Source of the DNA: Methanospirillum stamsii
GTDB taxonomy: Archaea > Halobacteriota > Methanomicrobia > Methanomicrobiales > Methanospirillaceae
Reading direction: 5' to 3'
NCBI RefSeq assembly: GCF_046244385.1
Contig: NZ_CP176366.1
Location: 1,364,001 to 1,428,000 of the forward strand
DNA length: 64,000 bases
Shown here: piece by piece, positions 35,045 to 43,769 of the stretch
Numbering within the stretch: the first letter of the stretch is position 1
Layout of the letters: each line of letters begins with the position of its first letter
Position numbers and translations under genes: made by a program
The notes under the pieces: model-generated
The model's database searches: none
The model's input: the letters and a program-made list of their open reading frames with translations, nothing else
Told to the model about the DNA's origin: nothing

Positions 35045-36190
35045 TCAGGCTCCACACACCGGCATATATATTATTGCAACTTCTTCAGTATCAGACTGAA
35101 AAATTGTAAGATTGAACTGTTTTGTGTCAGTTCCTGGTATGATGTGAACATTTTCCACCTCCTTTCGCCCGCCTTCTTTTGCGATCAGGATGCTTGCAGA
35201 GCAGATTCTGGTTCCTTCTTCTCCAGGAAAGAGATCCTCAATCAGAGTCCCTTTAATACACCTGTCCTCAATCCCAAAAACTTCTCCTGATGCCGTATTT
35301 CCGCCATGGCAATGTAATTTTCCGTCATCCTGAATTCTGAAAAGGTGAATTCCTACCGGAAGATGATGAATAATCCGACTCATTTTCTCTTCGGTCTCCT
35401 TAAAGCCGGTAATATCCCTAAGACTCTCTATTGCACCAGCCGGTTTTCCATTCTGATCGTACAAAAAAGATGCCCGGGCAAGGAAGAAATGTGTTCTGTC
35501 CGGAAGATGGAGTGCTCCTTCGGCAGTAATGATACCATTCTCACGGATGAGTGACCGGTATTTTGACTCAATGACAGGGTCCGGACGGAGGAGGAGATCG
35601 ATGATCATCGGTCTGCCGTATCCATAAAATGGAACTGCATGTGCATAACCACTTTTTCCCATCATCTGAGCTCCTGGTGCCCCGGTGATCCTCTCCATCT
35701 CACGGTTCCAGGCAATGATAGTTCCCTTGGTATTAATGGCAAAAGTTGCATCTGGAAGGAAATTAATAATGTCATAAAACCGCTGCTCTGATATTTTTAT
35801 TGCAATCAAAGCCCTTCGTCTTTCAACGGAGGTTTCGATCTTATGTGCGATATCAGCAAACTGGAGCTTTGGATCTCCCCCTTTCTGGATATAATAATCT
35901 GCTCCGATATTTACCGCATCTCGTGCAACGTCTTCTCTGCCCCGCCCGGTAAAAAGAATAAAGGGAATGTCTCCATACTTTTCCCGGACAATTTTCAGGA
36001 GATCGATACCATTCATTTTTGGCATCTGGTAATCAGCAATGATTGCATCATATGAATTCTTTTCAAGAAGTTTTTCCGCTTCCTCCGCAGAGAGACACCC
36101 AAATACCGAGAAATTTCCGACTTTTTCAAGAAAAAGGCGACCAATATCGACAAGAACAGGTTCGTCATCAACGAGCAGCACCGAGATCAT
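35045..36190 (-). CDS. Receiver-PAS-PAS signalling protein
   Basis: The protein has 381 residues. The N-terminal receiver (1-about 120) has Asp53 in AIIADYQMPKMNG and the threonine and lysine positions in FILFTGRGRED and YYIQKGGDP. A PAS domain follows (SEQRFYDIINFLPDATFAIN), then a second PAS (IIHHLPVGIHLFRIQDDGKL). It ends without a kinase, HAMP or DNA-binding domain. It should relay a signal by contact between the receiver and PAS sensor modules. It is one of three related receiver-PAS proteins in the window, and its neighbour upstream (36265-37692) is another. Confidence 0.9.
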   Translation of the reverse strand: MISVLLVDDEPVLVDIGRLFLEKVGNFSVFGCLSAEEAEKLLEKNSYDAIIADYQMPKMNGIDLLKIVREKYGDIPFILFTGRGREDVARDAVNIGADYYIQKGGDPKLQFADIAHKIETSVERRRALIAIKISEQRFYDIINFLPDATFAINTKGTIIAWNREMERITGAPGAQMMGKSGYAHAVPFYGYGRPMIIDLLLRPDPVIESKYRSLIRENGIITAEGALHLPDRTHFFLARASFLYDQNGKPAGAIESLRDITGFKETEEKMSRIIHHLPVGIHLFRIQDDGKLHCHGGNTASGEVFGIEDRCIKGTLIEDLFPGEEGTRICSASILIAKEGGRKEVENVHIIPGTDTKQFNLTIFQSDTEEVAIIYMPVCGA

Positions 36191-36264
36191 AAATAAAGAA
36201 GGGATTTTATCGTTACAGGAATTTAAGGTTGGCTATAAAAAACTGAAACAATATCTAAAAGGAT

Positions 36265-37692
36265 TTAACAGATCTGCTTTTCGTCTTCCTTTATCCTGGA
36301 TATCGTATCCTGATATCCGATAAGATAATGTTTCTCTAAAAATTTTAGGATTTTTTCAGACTCAATCCACCGGCTGTCCAGTTGGTTAATCATCTTATCT
36401 ATCTCCCAGACCTGGGTAGTAATTCGTGAAAAGGAAGATTCGTCAGCAAATTCCGCACATGCCAGTATCACGGCAAGAGGATTTCTGATCCCATCGTTGA
36501 GAATTGCAAGTTCTGCGATATTCTTTTTTAACTGGAACACTGCAGTTGCATTCTCTTCCTCAAGATTTTTTTGTCTGGTAATATCAATACCAATCGCAAT
36601 GGTTGCACGAAGAGAACCGTCCGAATTTTTAATATTAGAAGAGTTCCACCGTAACAATCGGATATCTCCGGACTTTATCTGAATGGGAATTTCAGTTGAT
36701 TCAAGTTGCATTCCCAGAGTGGTGAGACGAATCTTCGAGAGATGCAATTCAGCATCTCCCACCGGAAGAATGGTTTGGATTGGTTTTTTGAGCAGTTCAT
36801 CATGAGTATATCCGGTACATTCTTCAAATGACCGGTTAACCTGGGAAATAAAACCATTCGTATCCCAGACAATAATTGGAGTTCCGGCATGAGTAATCAG
36901 GTTCTGTAAATACTGACTTGTTTCAATAAGTTTTTCTTCAGCCAGAACACGCCTGGTAATATCAGAAAAAATCATGGCAAATCCGTTTTCAAGCCATGGA
37001 GAAACGGAAATTGAGTAGTATCTCGAAGGGCCACGGAGATATTTCTCAAAAGAAACCGGTTTTTGGGAATCAACGACTCCTGCACACTCATATAGGTATG
37101 GAACATATCCGATAATCTCTGAAATTAACCTACCCTGTAAAAGAGAACCAGGCTGTCGAAAGATCTCTTCATACCGTTGATTTACATTTTCAAACTGGTA
37201 ATCAATCGGTTTTCCGTGTTCATCGAAAACCAGGGTAAACAGTGCAACCCCTTCAGCCATGTGGGCATATAAAAGACGGAACTGTTCTTCACTCTTTTTC
37301 CATCCGTCTTCTGTCTTCCGGAGCTGGACTATCTGCATGATCCGGTGTGATAACATCGCGAAATTATATTCCGGATCACCTTCTTTTGCAAGATAACCGG
37401 AAAGACCTTCATTAATCGCTTCAACCACCTTCATTTCCTGCCCACGGCACGATACAAGAATAAATGGGATCTGATTTCCCCGTTTTCGGAGATCCCTCAG
37501 AAATGAGAGGCCGTCAATTTTCGGCATGATGTAGTCACTAACTACAATATCATACTCTTTTTCCCGGAGTAGCAGAAGTGCTTCCTCTGCAGATGTGACT
37601 GTATCAACCTGAAAATTCCCTGTCTTTTCAAGAAATATTTTGGAAAGATAGAGAATATTTGGTTCATCATCGACACAGAGGACGCTTATCAT
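36265..37692 (-). CDS. Receiver-PAS-PAS protein with kinase-like helix lacking the phospho-acceptor His
   Basis: From the ATG at 37692 the protein has 475 residues. The receiver has Asp53 in IVVSDYIMPKIDG. Two PAS domains follow (QFRLLYAHMAEGVALFTLVF; YLQNLITHAGTPIIVWDTNG). The C-terminal 90 residues resemble a histidine-kinase dimerisation helix, with LAILNDGIRNPLAVILACAE: in kinases the pattern is H-D/E-x-R-x-P-L, and here the His is Asn. No ATPase domain follows. The gene at 57428 has the same architecture. A start at 37704 (four residues longer) is possible. Confidence 0.88.
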   Translation of the reverse strand: MISVLCVDDEPNILYLSKIFLEKTGNFQVDTVTSAEEALLLLREKEYDIVVSDYIMPKIDGLSFLRDLRKRGNQIPFILVSCRGQEMKVVEAINEGLSGYLAKEGDPEYNFAMLSHRIMQIVQLRKTEDGWKKSEEQFRLLYAHMAEGVALFTLVFDEHGKPIDYQFENVNQRYEEIFRQPGSLLQGRLISEIIGYVPYLYECAGVVDSQKPVSFEKYLRGPSRYYSISVSPWLENGFAMIFSDITRRVLAEEKLIETSQYLQNLITHAGTPIIVWDTNGFISQVNRSFEECTGYTHDELLKKPIQTILPVGDAELHLSKIRLTTLGMQLESTEIPIQIKSGDIRLLRWNSSNIKNSDGSLRATIAIGIDITRQKNLEEENATAVFQLKKNIAELAILNDGIRNPLAVILACAEFADESSFSRITTQVWEIDKMINQLDSRWIESEKILKFLEKHYLIGYQDTISRIKEDEKQIC

Positions 37693-37913
37693 TACCATAT
37701 GCATCCATTTATGAGATTTATAATCTTTGCTTCCCTTAAAAAAGTTTAAACCAGCAACACCATGTTTACCGTAATAAGTAAATAAATCGCAACAGGATTC
37801 ACCAAAAATGCTTAAAAAGCTTTTAAAATATTACATGAGGAATCATCTTACGTTACCTGTCAATAAAATAATTTGTCCTCCTCCCCTGAAATACAAATTT
37901 TTGAAAAAAGTTA

Positions 37914-38261
37914 TTACAGGTAATTATTCCTGCGTAACCAATCGCGTTGAGGGGGCGTATATCGATAGGTTATGTCACACTTATCATCCTGAAAGCTCCA
38001 GGGAACAATAATGATGATGTCCCCTTCCCGTATCCAGGCTCTCTTTTTCATTTTGCCTTTGATTCTGCCAAGACGGGTAACGCCATCCGAACACCTGACA
38101 CGAATGTGATTGGCACCCATCATGAGCTCTGCAATTGCAAATTGTTCATTATTAGATTTCTTTGGCAGGCGGACGCGGATAACTTCATCTTCCAGGGGTT
38201 CCCTGTCAGACACCGTTGCTTCCTCTGTATAATCTTCTTCCATAAGACTAATCGGATCCAC
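37914..38261 (-). CDS. eif1A: Translation initiation factor aIF-1A
   Basis: The 115-residue protein is a full-length archaeal homologue of eIF1A. An acidic N-terminus (EEDYTEEATVSDREPLEDEV) precedes the S1-like OB fold: AIAELMMGANHIRVRCSDGV, then RLGRIKGKMKKRAWIREGDI and IIIVPWSFQDDKCDI. It binds the A site of the small ribosomal subunit and assists scanning and initiator tRNA placement. It is a single gene between a signalling protein and cofH, with its own promoter region. Confidence 0.96.
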   Translation of the reverse strand: MDPISLMEEDYTEEATVSDREPLEDEVIRVRLPKKSNNEQFAIAELMMGANHIRVRCSDGVTRLGRIKGKMKKRAWIREGDIIIIVPWSFQDDKCDITYRYTPPQRDWLRRNNYL

Positions 38262-38405
38262 TCCGGAATAATATTTTTATGTATAGTAGTTATAGCAGAA
38301 GAAAGTATGGGCGTAATTGGGCATCAACACCTGATTCAGGGTTATAACTAATACTGCACCAGCATAGATGTAAATGTTCATATTATTGCACCACAATACG
38401 TGATC

Positions 38406-39509
38406 ATGGAAACCCCCCTGTCAGAAAGGAATCTGAAAACCCTTCTTGATGATGTGATAAACGGACACCGGTTAACCAATACTGAAGCGATTGCTCTCTT
38501 TAAAATCCGTGATAGGGCTGCTTTTTTAATTACCTCATATGCAGATGAGATGAGAACACAAAAAAACGGTAATCGCGTCACCTGGATAAAAAATCAGAAC
38601 ATAAATTGTTCCAATATCTGTGTAAATCAATGCGGGTTCTGTGGATTTTCATGCAAACCTGGTGATCCCCGTGCCTTTGAACTGGATCCTGAGGAGATCG
38701 GGAAAAAAGCAGAGGAGGCGAAAAACCGGGGGGTAACTGAGATCTGCACCGTGAGTGGTCTTCATCCCGATTATAATCTTGATTTTTATACTTCGCTCTA
38801 CCGCACCATCCAAAAGTATGCACCGGAAGTCCATATCCATGCCGCAAATCCAATGGAGGTTGCATATGCTGCGAGAAAATCAGGATGTTCTACCCGAGAT
38901 GTGCTTAAGGCATTCAAAGATGCCGGAGTTGGTACCCTGTGTGGGACTGCAGCAGAAATCCTAGTTGATGATGTTAGAAAAATCATATGCCCGGATAAAA
39001 TCCCGACGGCTGAATGGGCCAGGATCATCAGGGAATCTCACAGGATAGGTCTGAAATCCACTGCCACCATCATGTATGGCCATTGTGAATCTATAGAAGA
39101 TCAGGTCAGCCATCTTTCTCTCCTCCGGGAAATTCAGGATGAAACACATGGCTTTACAGAATTTGTTCCGTTGTCCTTTATCCACCCGGGGACACCGATT
39201 TACAAAAGTGGGAGAGCAAGACCGGGCGCTACCGGAAGAGAAGATATGCTCATGATTGCTGTTTCACGCCTGTTTCTTGATAACTTTCAGAATATTCAGG
39301 TTTCATGGGTTAAACTTGGGCTTAAAATGGTGCAGATAGGTCTGATGTCTGGTGCAAATGATCTTGGTGGCACCCTTTATGAAGAGAGTATATCACAATC
39401 TGCCGGAGCAACGGCGGGTGAATACCTTGATCCAAAAGATATGGAATATATTGTCACAGACATCGGCAGGGAACTGGTACAACGGAGAACCGATTATTCA
39501 TCGGTATAG
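38406..39509 (+). CDS. cofH: F420 precursor Fo synthase subunit CofH (radical SAM)
   Basis: From the ATG at 38406 the protein has 367 residues. The radical SAM cluster ligands are Cys72, Cys76 and Cys79 in ICVNQCGFCGF. VSGLHPDYNLDFYTSLYRTI and MYGHCESIEDQVSHLSLLRE follow as in CofH/MqnC-type enzymes. CofH joins 5-amino-6-(D-ribitylamino)uracil with a tyrosine-derived unit; CofG then makes the deazaflavin Fo of coenzyme F420. cofG is not in the window. A GTG at 38400 gives two more residues. Confidence 0.93.
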   Translation: METPLSERNLKTLLDDVINGHRLTNTEAIALFKIRDRAAFLITSYADEMRTQKNGNRVTWIKNQNINCSNICVNQCGFCGFSCKPGDPRAFELDPEEIGKKAEEAKNRGVTEICTVSGLHPDYNLDFYTSLYRTIQKYAPEVHIHAANPMEVAYAARKSGCSTRDVLKAFKDAGVGTLCGTAAEILVDDVRKIICPDKIPTAEWARIIRESHRIGLKSTATIMYGHCESIEDQVSHLSLLREIQDETHGFTEFVPLSFIHPGTPIYKSGRARPGATGREDMLMIAVSRLFLDNFQNIQVSWVKLGLKMVQIGLMSGANDLGGTLYEESISQSAGATAGEYLDPKDMEYIVTDIGRELVQRRTDYSSV

Positions 39510-39560
39510 AGATTTGTGTTTAATCCCACAATATAAAGAATCAAAAAAAGAGAGTAGAAA

Positions 39561-40172
39561 TCAGACAGGAAATACTTTTTTTCCAAATACTTCGTTAATA
39601 ACCTGCCCCATTCCGATGTATAGTGCCAGGAGACCCGCAACTATTCCGGTAACTCCCCCAAGATTTGAAAAGAGTCCGATTTCAGTTATCTCTCCAACCA
39701 CTAAAAAAACCACCAGAAGAACGACGGTAAACAAGGTTACCTGAAGGACACGGTGCATCTTAAATGTGCAGACAAAAAGCCCCATAGCAAATAGTCCCCA
39801 TACACTTAGAAAAGCCGCCAATTCAAGGTTTGTTGGTGGGGCAGTCAGGCCGAGTTTTGGTAAAAAGCCAATAAATGCAAATGAAATCCAGAAAAATCCA
39901 AAACTCCCAAAGGTGACCATTCCAAAAGTATTGTTTTTTTTCCACTCAAAAATGCCTGCTATGATCTGGGCAATTCCCCCATAAAACATTGCCATTGAAA
40001 ATATCGGGCTTCCTGCTGCGGTAAGTCCGGCATTGTGCAGACTGAGCAGAATTGTTGTCATACCAAATGCGCATAATCCTAGTGGAGCAGGGTTTGCGGT
40101 ATCATCTACCAGAAATAAATTATTTCTGCTTTTTTCATCTATGTGTTCCATGTTATCTGTCTGACCAGTCAA
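39561..40172 (-). CDS. Acetate uptake transporter family protein (GPR1/FUN34/YaaH)
   Basis: The protein has 203 residues and six hydrophobic helices. The family signature NPAPLGLCAFGMTTILLSLH lies at the N-terminal side of helix 1, and IFSMAMFYGGIAQIIAGIFE follows. Members form hexameric channels for acetate or succinate. Methanospirillum-type methanogens need acetate as a carbon source, so acetate uptake is a sensible role, but it is inferred. The gene is single. Confidence 0.9.
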   Translation of the reverse strand: MTGQTDNMEHIDEKSRNNLFLVDDTANPAPLGLCAFGMTTILLSLHNAGLTAAGSPIFSMAMFYGGIAQIIAGIFEWKKNNTFGMVTFGSFGFFWISFAFIGFLPKLGLTAPPTNLELAAFLSVWGLFAMGLFVCTFKMHRVLQVTLFTVVLLVVFLVVGEITEIGLFSNLGGVTGIVAGLLALYIGMGQVINEVFGKKVFPV

Positions 40173-40346
40173 TCCGGATGGTTATCAGGTATGATGGTGC
40201 AGTTCCTCATGATCATTGAACCAGATCATCATCTAAATGTTGTGATCTGAACCAATGGGTGCTGATCATTTTGTGTTTATAGCACCGGATGATCAAATGT
40301 GAATTACACAGACAACCTGATGAGCTGTCACGATAAAAGATTCGGC

Positions 40347-40763
40347 ATGGTATCACAGCATCATCTGAAGGCAGGCAGAGTATTCATGCTCCTCCTGATA
40401 GTAGGCATCGCATTGGTCCTTTTCGGATCTGCCTCAGCAGCCGGACAGGAAAGAATACCCACAACGATATCAATCGCTTTGGACCCGGCAAAACCAGCTG
40501 CAGACCAGGGATTTTTCATAACCGGGACGCTTATTACCGATACCGGAGAACCCCTGGGAAATAAGTGGATCACCCTTGAATCAACTGCTGCAGGAGCTAC
40601 CCCCGGAAAATTTCAGTATCTGAAAGTTACCAGGACAGAACGGGATGGCTCATATTCGTTCTTCCGTCCGGCAGCATCACCCCCTGAAGATCTTATGGTC
40701 CGGTTTAAAGGGCTCTATCCCTACGAAGCCTCTCAAAGTGAAGTTGTAACGGCAAAAAAGTGA
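40347..40763 (+). CDS. Secreted protein with an Ig-like/carboxypeptidase-regulatory-like domain
   Basis: From the ATG at 40347 the protein has 138 residues: a signal sequence (GRVFMLLLIVGIALVLFGSA) and one beta-sandwich domain (TGTLITDTGEPLGNKWITLE; ERDGSYSFFRPAASPPEDLM). This type of domain is common in surface and exported proteins of methanogens. No catalytic motif. Starts at 40299 (GTG) or 40320 (ATG) in the same frame are possible, but they give an over-long leader. It converges on the FIST gene with one base between the stops. Confidence 0.7.
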   Translation: MVSQHHLKAGRVFMLLLIVGIALVLFGSASAAGQERIPTTISIALDPAKPAADQGFFITGTLITDTGEPLGNKWITLESTAAGATPGKFQYLKVTRTERDGSYSFFRPAASPPEDLMVRFKGLYPYEASQSEVVTAKK

Positions 40764-40764
40764 T

Positions 40765-41868
40765 TTATTTATAAAAAACCAGCATCGTTGCAGTCTGGTT
40801 GATATGACCGATGTACTCCTCCCCGTAGGTTGAAAAACCAATCGTGGGAATTGCCGAGAAAATCCGGCCATACTCTTCTGTTTTTCCTTCCTGTTCCAAT
40901 TGGAGTGTTCGAAGAATACAGTGAAAATTGATTATTCCTGCTAATGGCCGTTTTTTATTAGTATCATCAATTAATGATTTTGTATCTGCAACGATATCTG
41001 TCGATGAAAGAATCTCGAGATCTACTCCCTGCCGGACCTGGCAGTAGAAATTGATGGCATCGCCATCAACCCGCTGAGGACTCCGGACAAACGGCTCTCC
41101 ATCTGCCATAAGACCTACCGGATATTTCATGAACTGTGATGCTATCTCATGGGATGGCACTCGTAATGCCTCTGCATATGCAGCTACTGCAGGTTTTCCA
41201 TCGAATTCAAGGACCTTTCTGCTCTCGGTATCTACTTTGGTAGGAGTAAGTTTCCTTCCCAGTGAACAGAACGACTGGGTTTTTAATATTTCAAATTCTG
41301 CTGCAGGTTCAAGGATTGCAAGGAGAGCGGTATTGGAGTACGCTTTTCCGTCCAGGTAAATATGGGTTGAAGAAAAGGCAAGATCATCCCCGGCTGATCC
41401 TCCAACCACTTTAATATTTGTTAAATCGCCAATACGCTCCATCATCCTCTCTTCGGCACCACTCATGCCATCAAAGAGAATAATGCCAACATATTTTGAA
41501 GGATCAAGAGAGATGGGGGATGACCCAAAACCGCCTGAAAGATTGTTCAGCGCCGTATCAATAGATTTAGGTGAATCCAGTGGTATTGTGTCTGCATGTA
41601 CGGCCTTCAGAACATCTGCATCAAGTGCCATTGCTACAATGGATTGCTTTAACATGTGCCCGGATATTATCTCTCCAGCCGTTGAGGAGCCCATAACTGT
41701 AGCATCAGGAAATGCATTCTTCATCGCCGCACTAATCTTGTCCGGGTTATACACTGATGATGCAAAAAACAGGATCATCACCGGTTTACTCCCGGAAAGA
41801 GATTTTAAAAGTTCATCTGCTGCTCCGTTTGGGTCCGGATTTTGTGACTTTGCAACTTGTACTGACAT
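40765..41868 (-). CDS. FIST-domain sensor protein
   Basis: The 367-residue protein consists of FIST_N (PVMILFFASSVYNPDKISAA to about 210) and FIST_C domains (VAAYAEALRVPSHEIASQFM to GFSTYGEEYIGHINQTATML). FIST domains are thought to bind small ligands such as amino acids and to feed signal transduction. No membrane segment or output domain is present, so it probably acts with a partner. The start is three bases after the stop of the 68-residue gene upstream, which is therefore cotranscribed. Confidence 0.88.
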   Translation of the reverse strand: MSVQVAKSQNPDPNGAADELLKSLSGSKPVMILFFASSVYNPDKISAAMKNAFPDATVMGSSTAGEIISGHMLKQSIVAMALDADVLKAVHADTIPLDSPKSIDTALNNLSGGFGSSPISLDPSKYVGIILFDGMSGAEERMMERIGDLTNIKVVGGSAGDDLAFSSTHIYLDGKAYSNTALLAILEPAAEFEILKTQSFCSLGRKLTPTKVDTESRKVLEFDGKPAVAAYAEALRVPSHEIASQFMKYPVGLMADGEPFVRSPQRVDGDAINFYCQVRQGVDLEILSSTDIVADTKSLIDDTNKKRPLAGIINFHCILRTLQLEQEGKTEEYGRIFSAIPTIGFSTYGEEYIGHINQTATMLVFYK

Positions 41869-41871
41869 ATA

Positions 41872-42078
41872 TTACACCTTAAGACTGATACCCATCTCTT
41901 CTGCAATTTTCATGATACTGGCGATTACTACCGGATCATCGGTTGACTGTTCATCATATTTTTTCCCGTCAATTCCTTTCAGAAGAAGTTTTGTTCTGGT
42001 AGTAGAGGCTATTGAGGGGTTTCCTTGTGCCCTTTTCTCAATGAGAGTATCGATTAATTTCTTAATCTTTCCGGCCAT
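41872..42078 (-). CDS. Small conserved-looking protein cotranscribed with FIST gene
   Basis: This 68-residue protein (MAGKIKKLIDTLIEKRAQGN at the start) is basic at the N-terminus and probably alpha-beta. I do not recognise the family. The position directly before the FIST gene, three bases from its start, and the clean codon use support a real gene. A role as ligand-binding or signalling partner of the FIST protein is inference. Confidence 0.7.
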   Translation of the reverse strand: MAGKIKKLIDTLIEKRAQGNPSIASTTRTKLLLKGIDGKKYDEQSTDDPVVIASIMKIAEEMGISLKV

Positions 42079-42137
42079 GATATTTAGTTTTTAAAATTTC
42101 TTATGAATATAGTTCCCGATATGAATTGCCGGGATTG

Positions 42138-42965
42138 TTACTCCAACGCTCCGATGTCCTCATTCCAGAGTTCAGGATTTTCTCTGATAAACGATTCCAT
42201 CATATCCCTGCACCGGGAAAGGGAATAATCAGTTACGATAACCCCATGTGCTTCCATGAATTCACGTGCTCCGGGAAATGTCCGTGACTCGCCCACGACG
42301 ACCCGGGGGATTTGAAACTGGACAACCGCTCCTGCACACAGGTAACAGGGCATCAGAGTTGAATAAAGAGTGCAATCCTGATATTTGCCTATCCTTCCGG
42401 CATTTTGCAGACAATCTATCTCGGCATGCATCATAGGATCCTGGTTCTGAACCCTCCGGTTATGTCCCCTCCCGATAATTTTCCCGTCCCTAACAAGAAC
42501 TGAACCAATGGGAATACCTCCTTCTTTTCTTCCAAGTTCTGCCTCCTCGATTGCTGCTTCCATGAAAGGATCAGAGCTGGCAGGTGTCTGAAAATGCTGT
42601 TCACCAATTAATTCATCATCCTCTCTCCAGAGGGGATCGCATATTGCAAGGAAAATAAGTTCTGAATCACCGGTATTTTCTATCCACTGTGATGATCCGG
42701 GGGGAATATATACCAGTTTGCCTTTCTGTACTTCCTTCTGTTCATTCCCGATGTGCATGATACCCCTGCCGGATAAGATATAATATACCTCAGATGACCG
42801 AATCAGACGATGAGGAAGTGTTTTCTCATGGGCTAAAACCCGGGCGTGAGCAATGCTGTACTTGCAAGAAACTTCCTTTTCAAGACGCAATGGATGAAAT
42901 AATTCGACTAACAGGCTGTTATCTGCAACTCTCGTGTGAGGATCCCTGATATCATAAATGTCCAT
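42138..42965 (-). CDS. Cupin-cytosine deaminase fusion protein
   Basis: The protein has 275 residues. Residues 15-112 form a cupin (LPHRLIRSSEVYYILSGRGI; KGKLVYIPPGSSQWIENTGD). From about 130 on it is a nucleoside/base deaminase with zinc ligands His180, Cys207 and Cys210, and proton shuttle Glu182 (MMHAEIDC; STLMPCYLCAGA). The deaminase half resembles yeast-type cytosine deaminase closely, including EGGIPIGSVLVRDGKIIGRG and the end FIRENPELWNEDIGALE. It should convert cytosine, or a related base, to uracil; the cupin may sense or present a substrate. Single gene. Confidence 0.88.
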   Translation of the reverse strand: MDIYDIRDPHTRVADNSLLVELFHPLRLEKEVSCKYSIAHARVLAHEKTLPHRLIRSSEVYYILSGRGIMHIGNEQKEVQKGKLVYIPPGSSQWIENTGDSELIFLAICDPLWREDDELIGEQHFQTPASSDPFMEAAIEEAELGRKEGGIPIGSVLVRDGKIIGRGHNRRVQNQDPMMHAEIDCLQNAGRIGKYQDCTLYSTLMPCYLCAGAVVQFQIPRVVVGESRTFPGAREFMEAHGVIVTDYSLSRCRDMMESFIRENPELWNEDIGALE

Positions 42966-43072
42966 ATGTGTACAGTCCTCCCGGATGTTATGGTTCTATG
43001 GATACAGTTTTTCCAAGATCCGGTAATCTTAAGTACTGCACATGAATAATCCTCAATCAGGAGGAATCAAAC

Positions 43073-43693
43073 ATGGACGACTCAAAAAAGTATGCACTTC
43101 CGGCACTTTCGTTTGGGTATGGAGATCTAACACCTTACATCTCGGAAAAACAACTGACTCTTCATCACCAGAAACATCACCAGGCATATGTAAACGGGGC
43201 AAATGCCATTTTTGAAAAACTGGAAAAATCACGAGCTGAAGGTTCAGAATTAGACCAAAAAGCAGTTCTTAAAGAACTCTCCTTTCACATCGGAGGCCAC
43301 CGGCTTCATACCTTATTCTGGGAGAACCTCGCTCCTGCAGGAAAAGGAGGAGGAGGAAAACCCTCAGGAACCCTTGCAGAATGGATAACAAAAGACTTTG
43401 GTTCATTGGAGCGGTTTAAAAAGGAGTTTAACCAGGCAGCTTCTTCTGTTGAGGGATCAGGGTGGGCCGTTTTATCAATTTGCCTGTTAACTCAAAGACT
43501 CCTTGTTATGCAGGTGGAAAAACACAATATAAATGTCTACCCTGGGTTTAAGATCCTCATGGCTCTTGATGTGTGGGAGCATTCGTATTACCTTGATTAT
43601 GTAAATGACCGGGGAAAATTCGTTGAAAACTTCTGGTATATTGTCAATTGGGATGCTGTACAAAAGCGCCTTACAGATGCTCTGAAAAACTGA
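43073..43693 (+). CDS. sod: Superoxide dismutase (Fe/Mn type)
   Basis: The 206-residue protein has the iron/manganese SOD fold. Metal ligands are His31 in LHHQKHHQAYVNG, the second His in HIGGHRLHTLFW, and Asp and His in DVWEHSYYLDY. A strong ribosome binding site (GGAGGAAT) lies upstream. It removes superoxide in the cytoplasm; an anaerobe uses it on exposure to air. Whether iron or manganese is used cannot be told from sequence here. Confidence 0.95.
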   Translation: MDDSKKYALPALSFGYGDLTPYISEKQLTLHHQKHHQAYVNGANAIFEKLEKSRAEGSELDQKAVLKELSFHIGGHRLHTLFWENLAPAGKGGGGKPSGTLAEWITKDFGSLERFKKEFNQAASSVEGSGWAVLSICLLTQRLLVMQVEKHNINVYPGFKILMALDVWEHSYYLDYVNDRGKFVENFWYIVNWDAVQKRLTDALKN

Positions 43694-43769
43694 GTTTCCC
43701 ATTACCTTTTTCTTCTTATCAATCCATTCGAATGTATTGATTTCTGTAAATAGAGGCGATACGTAATTT

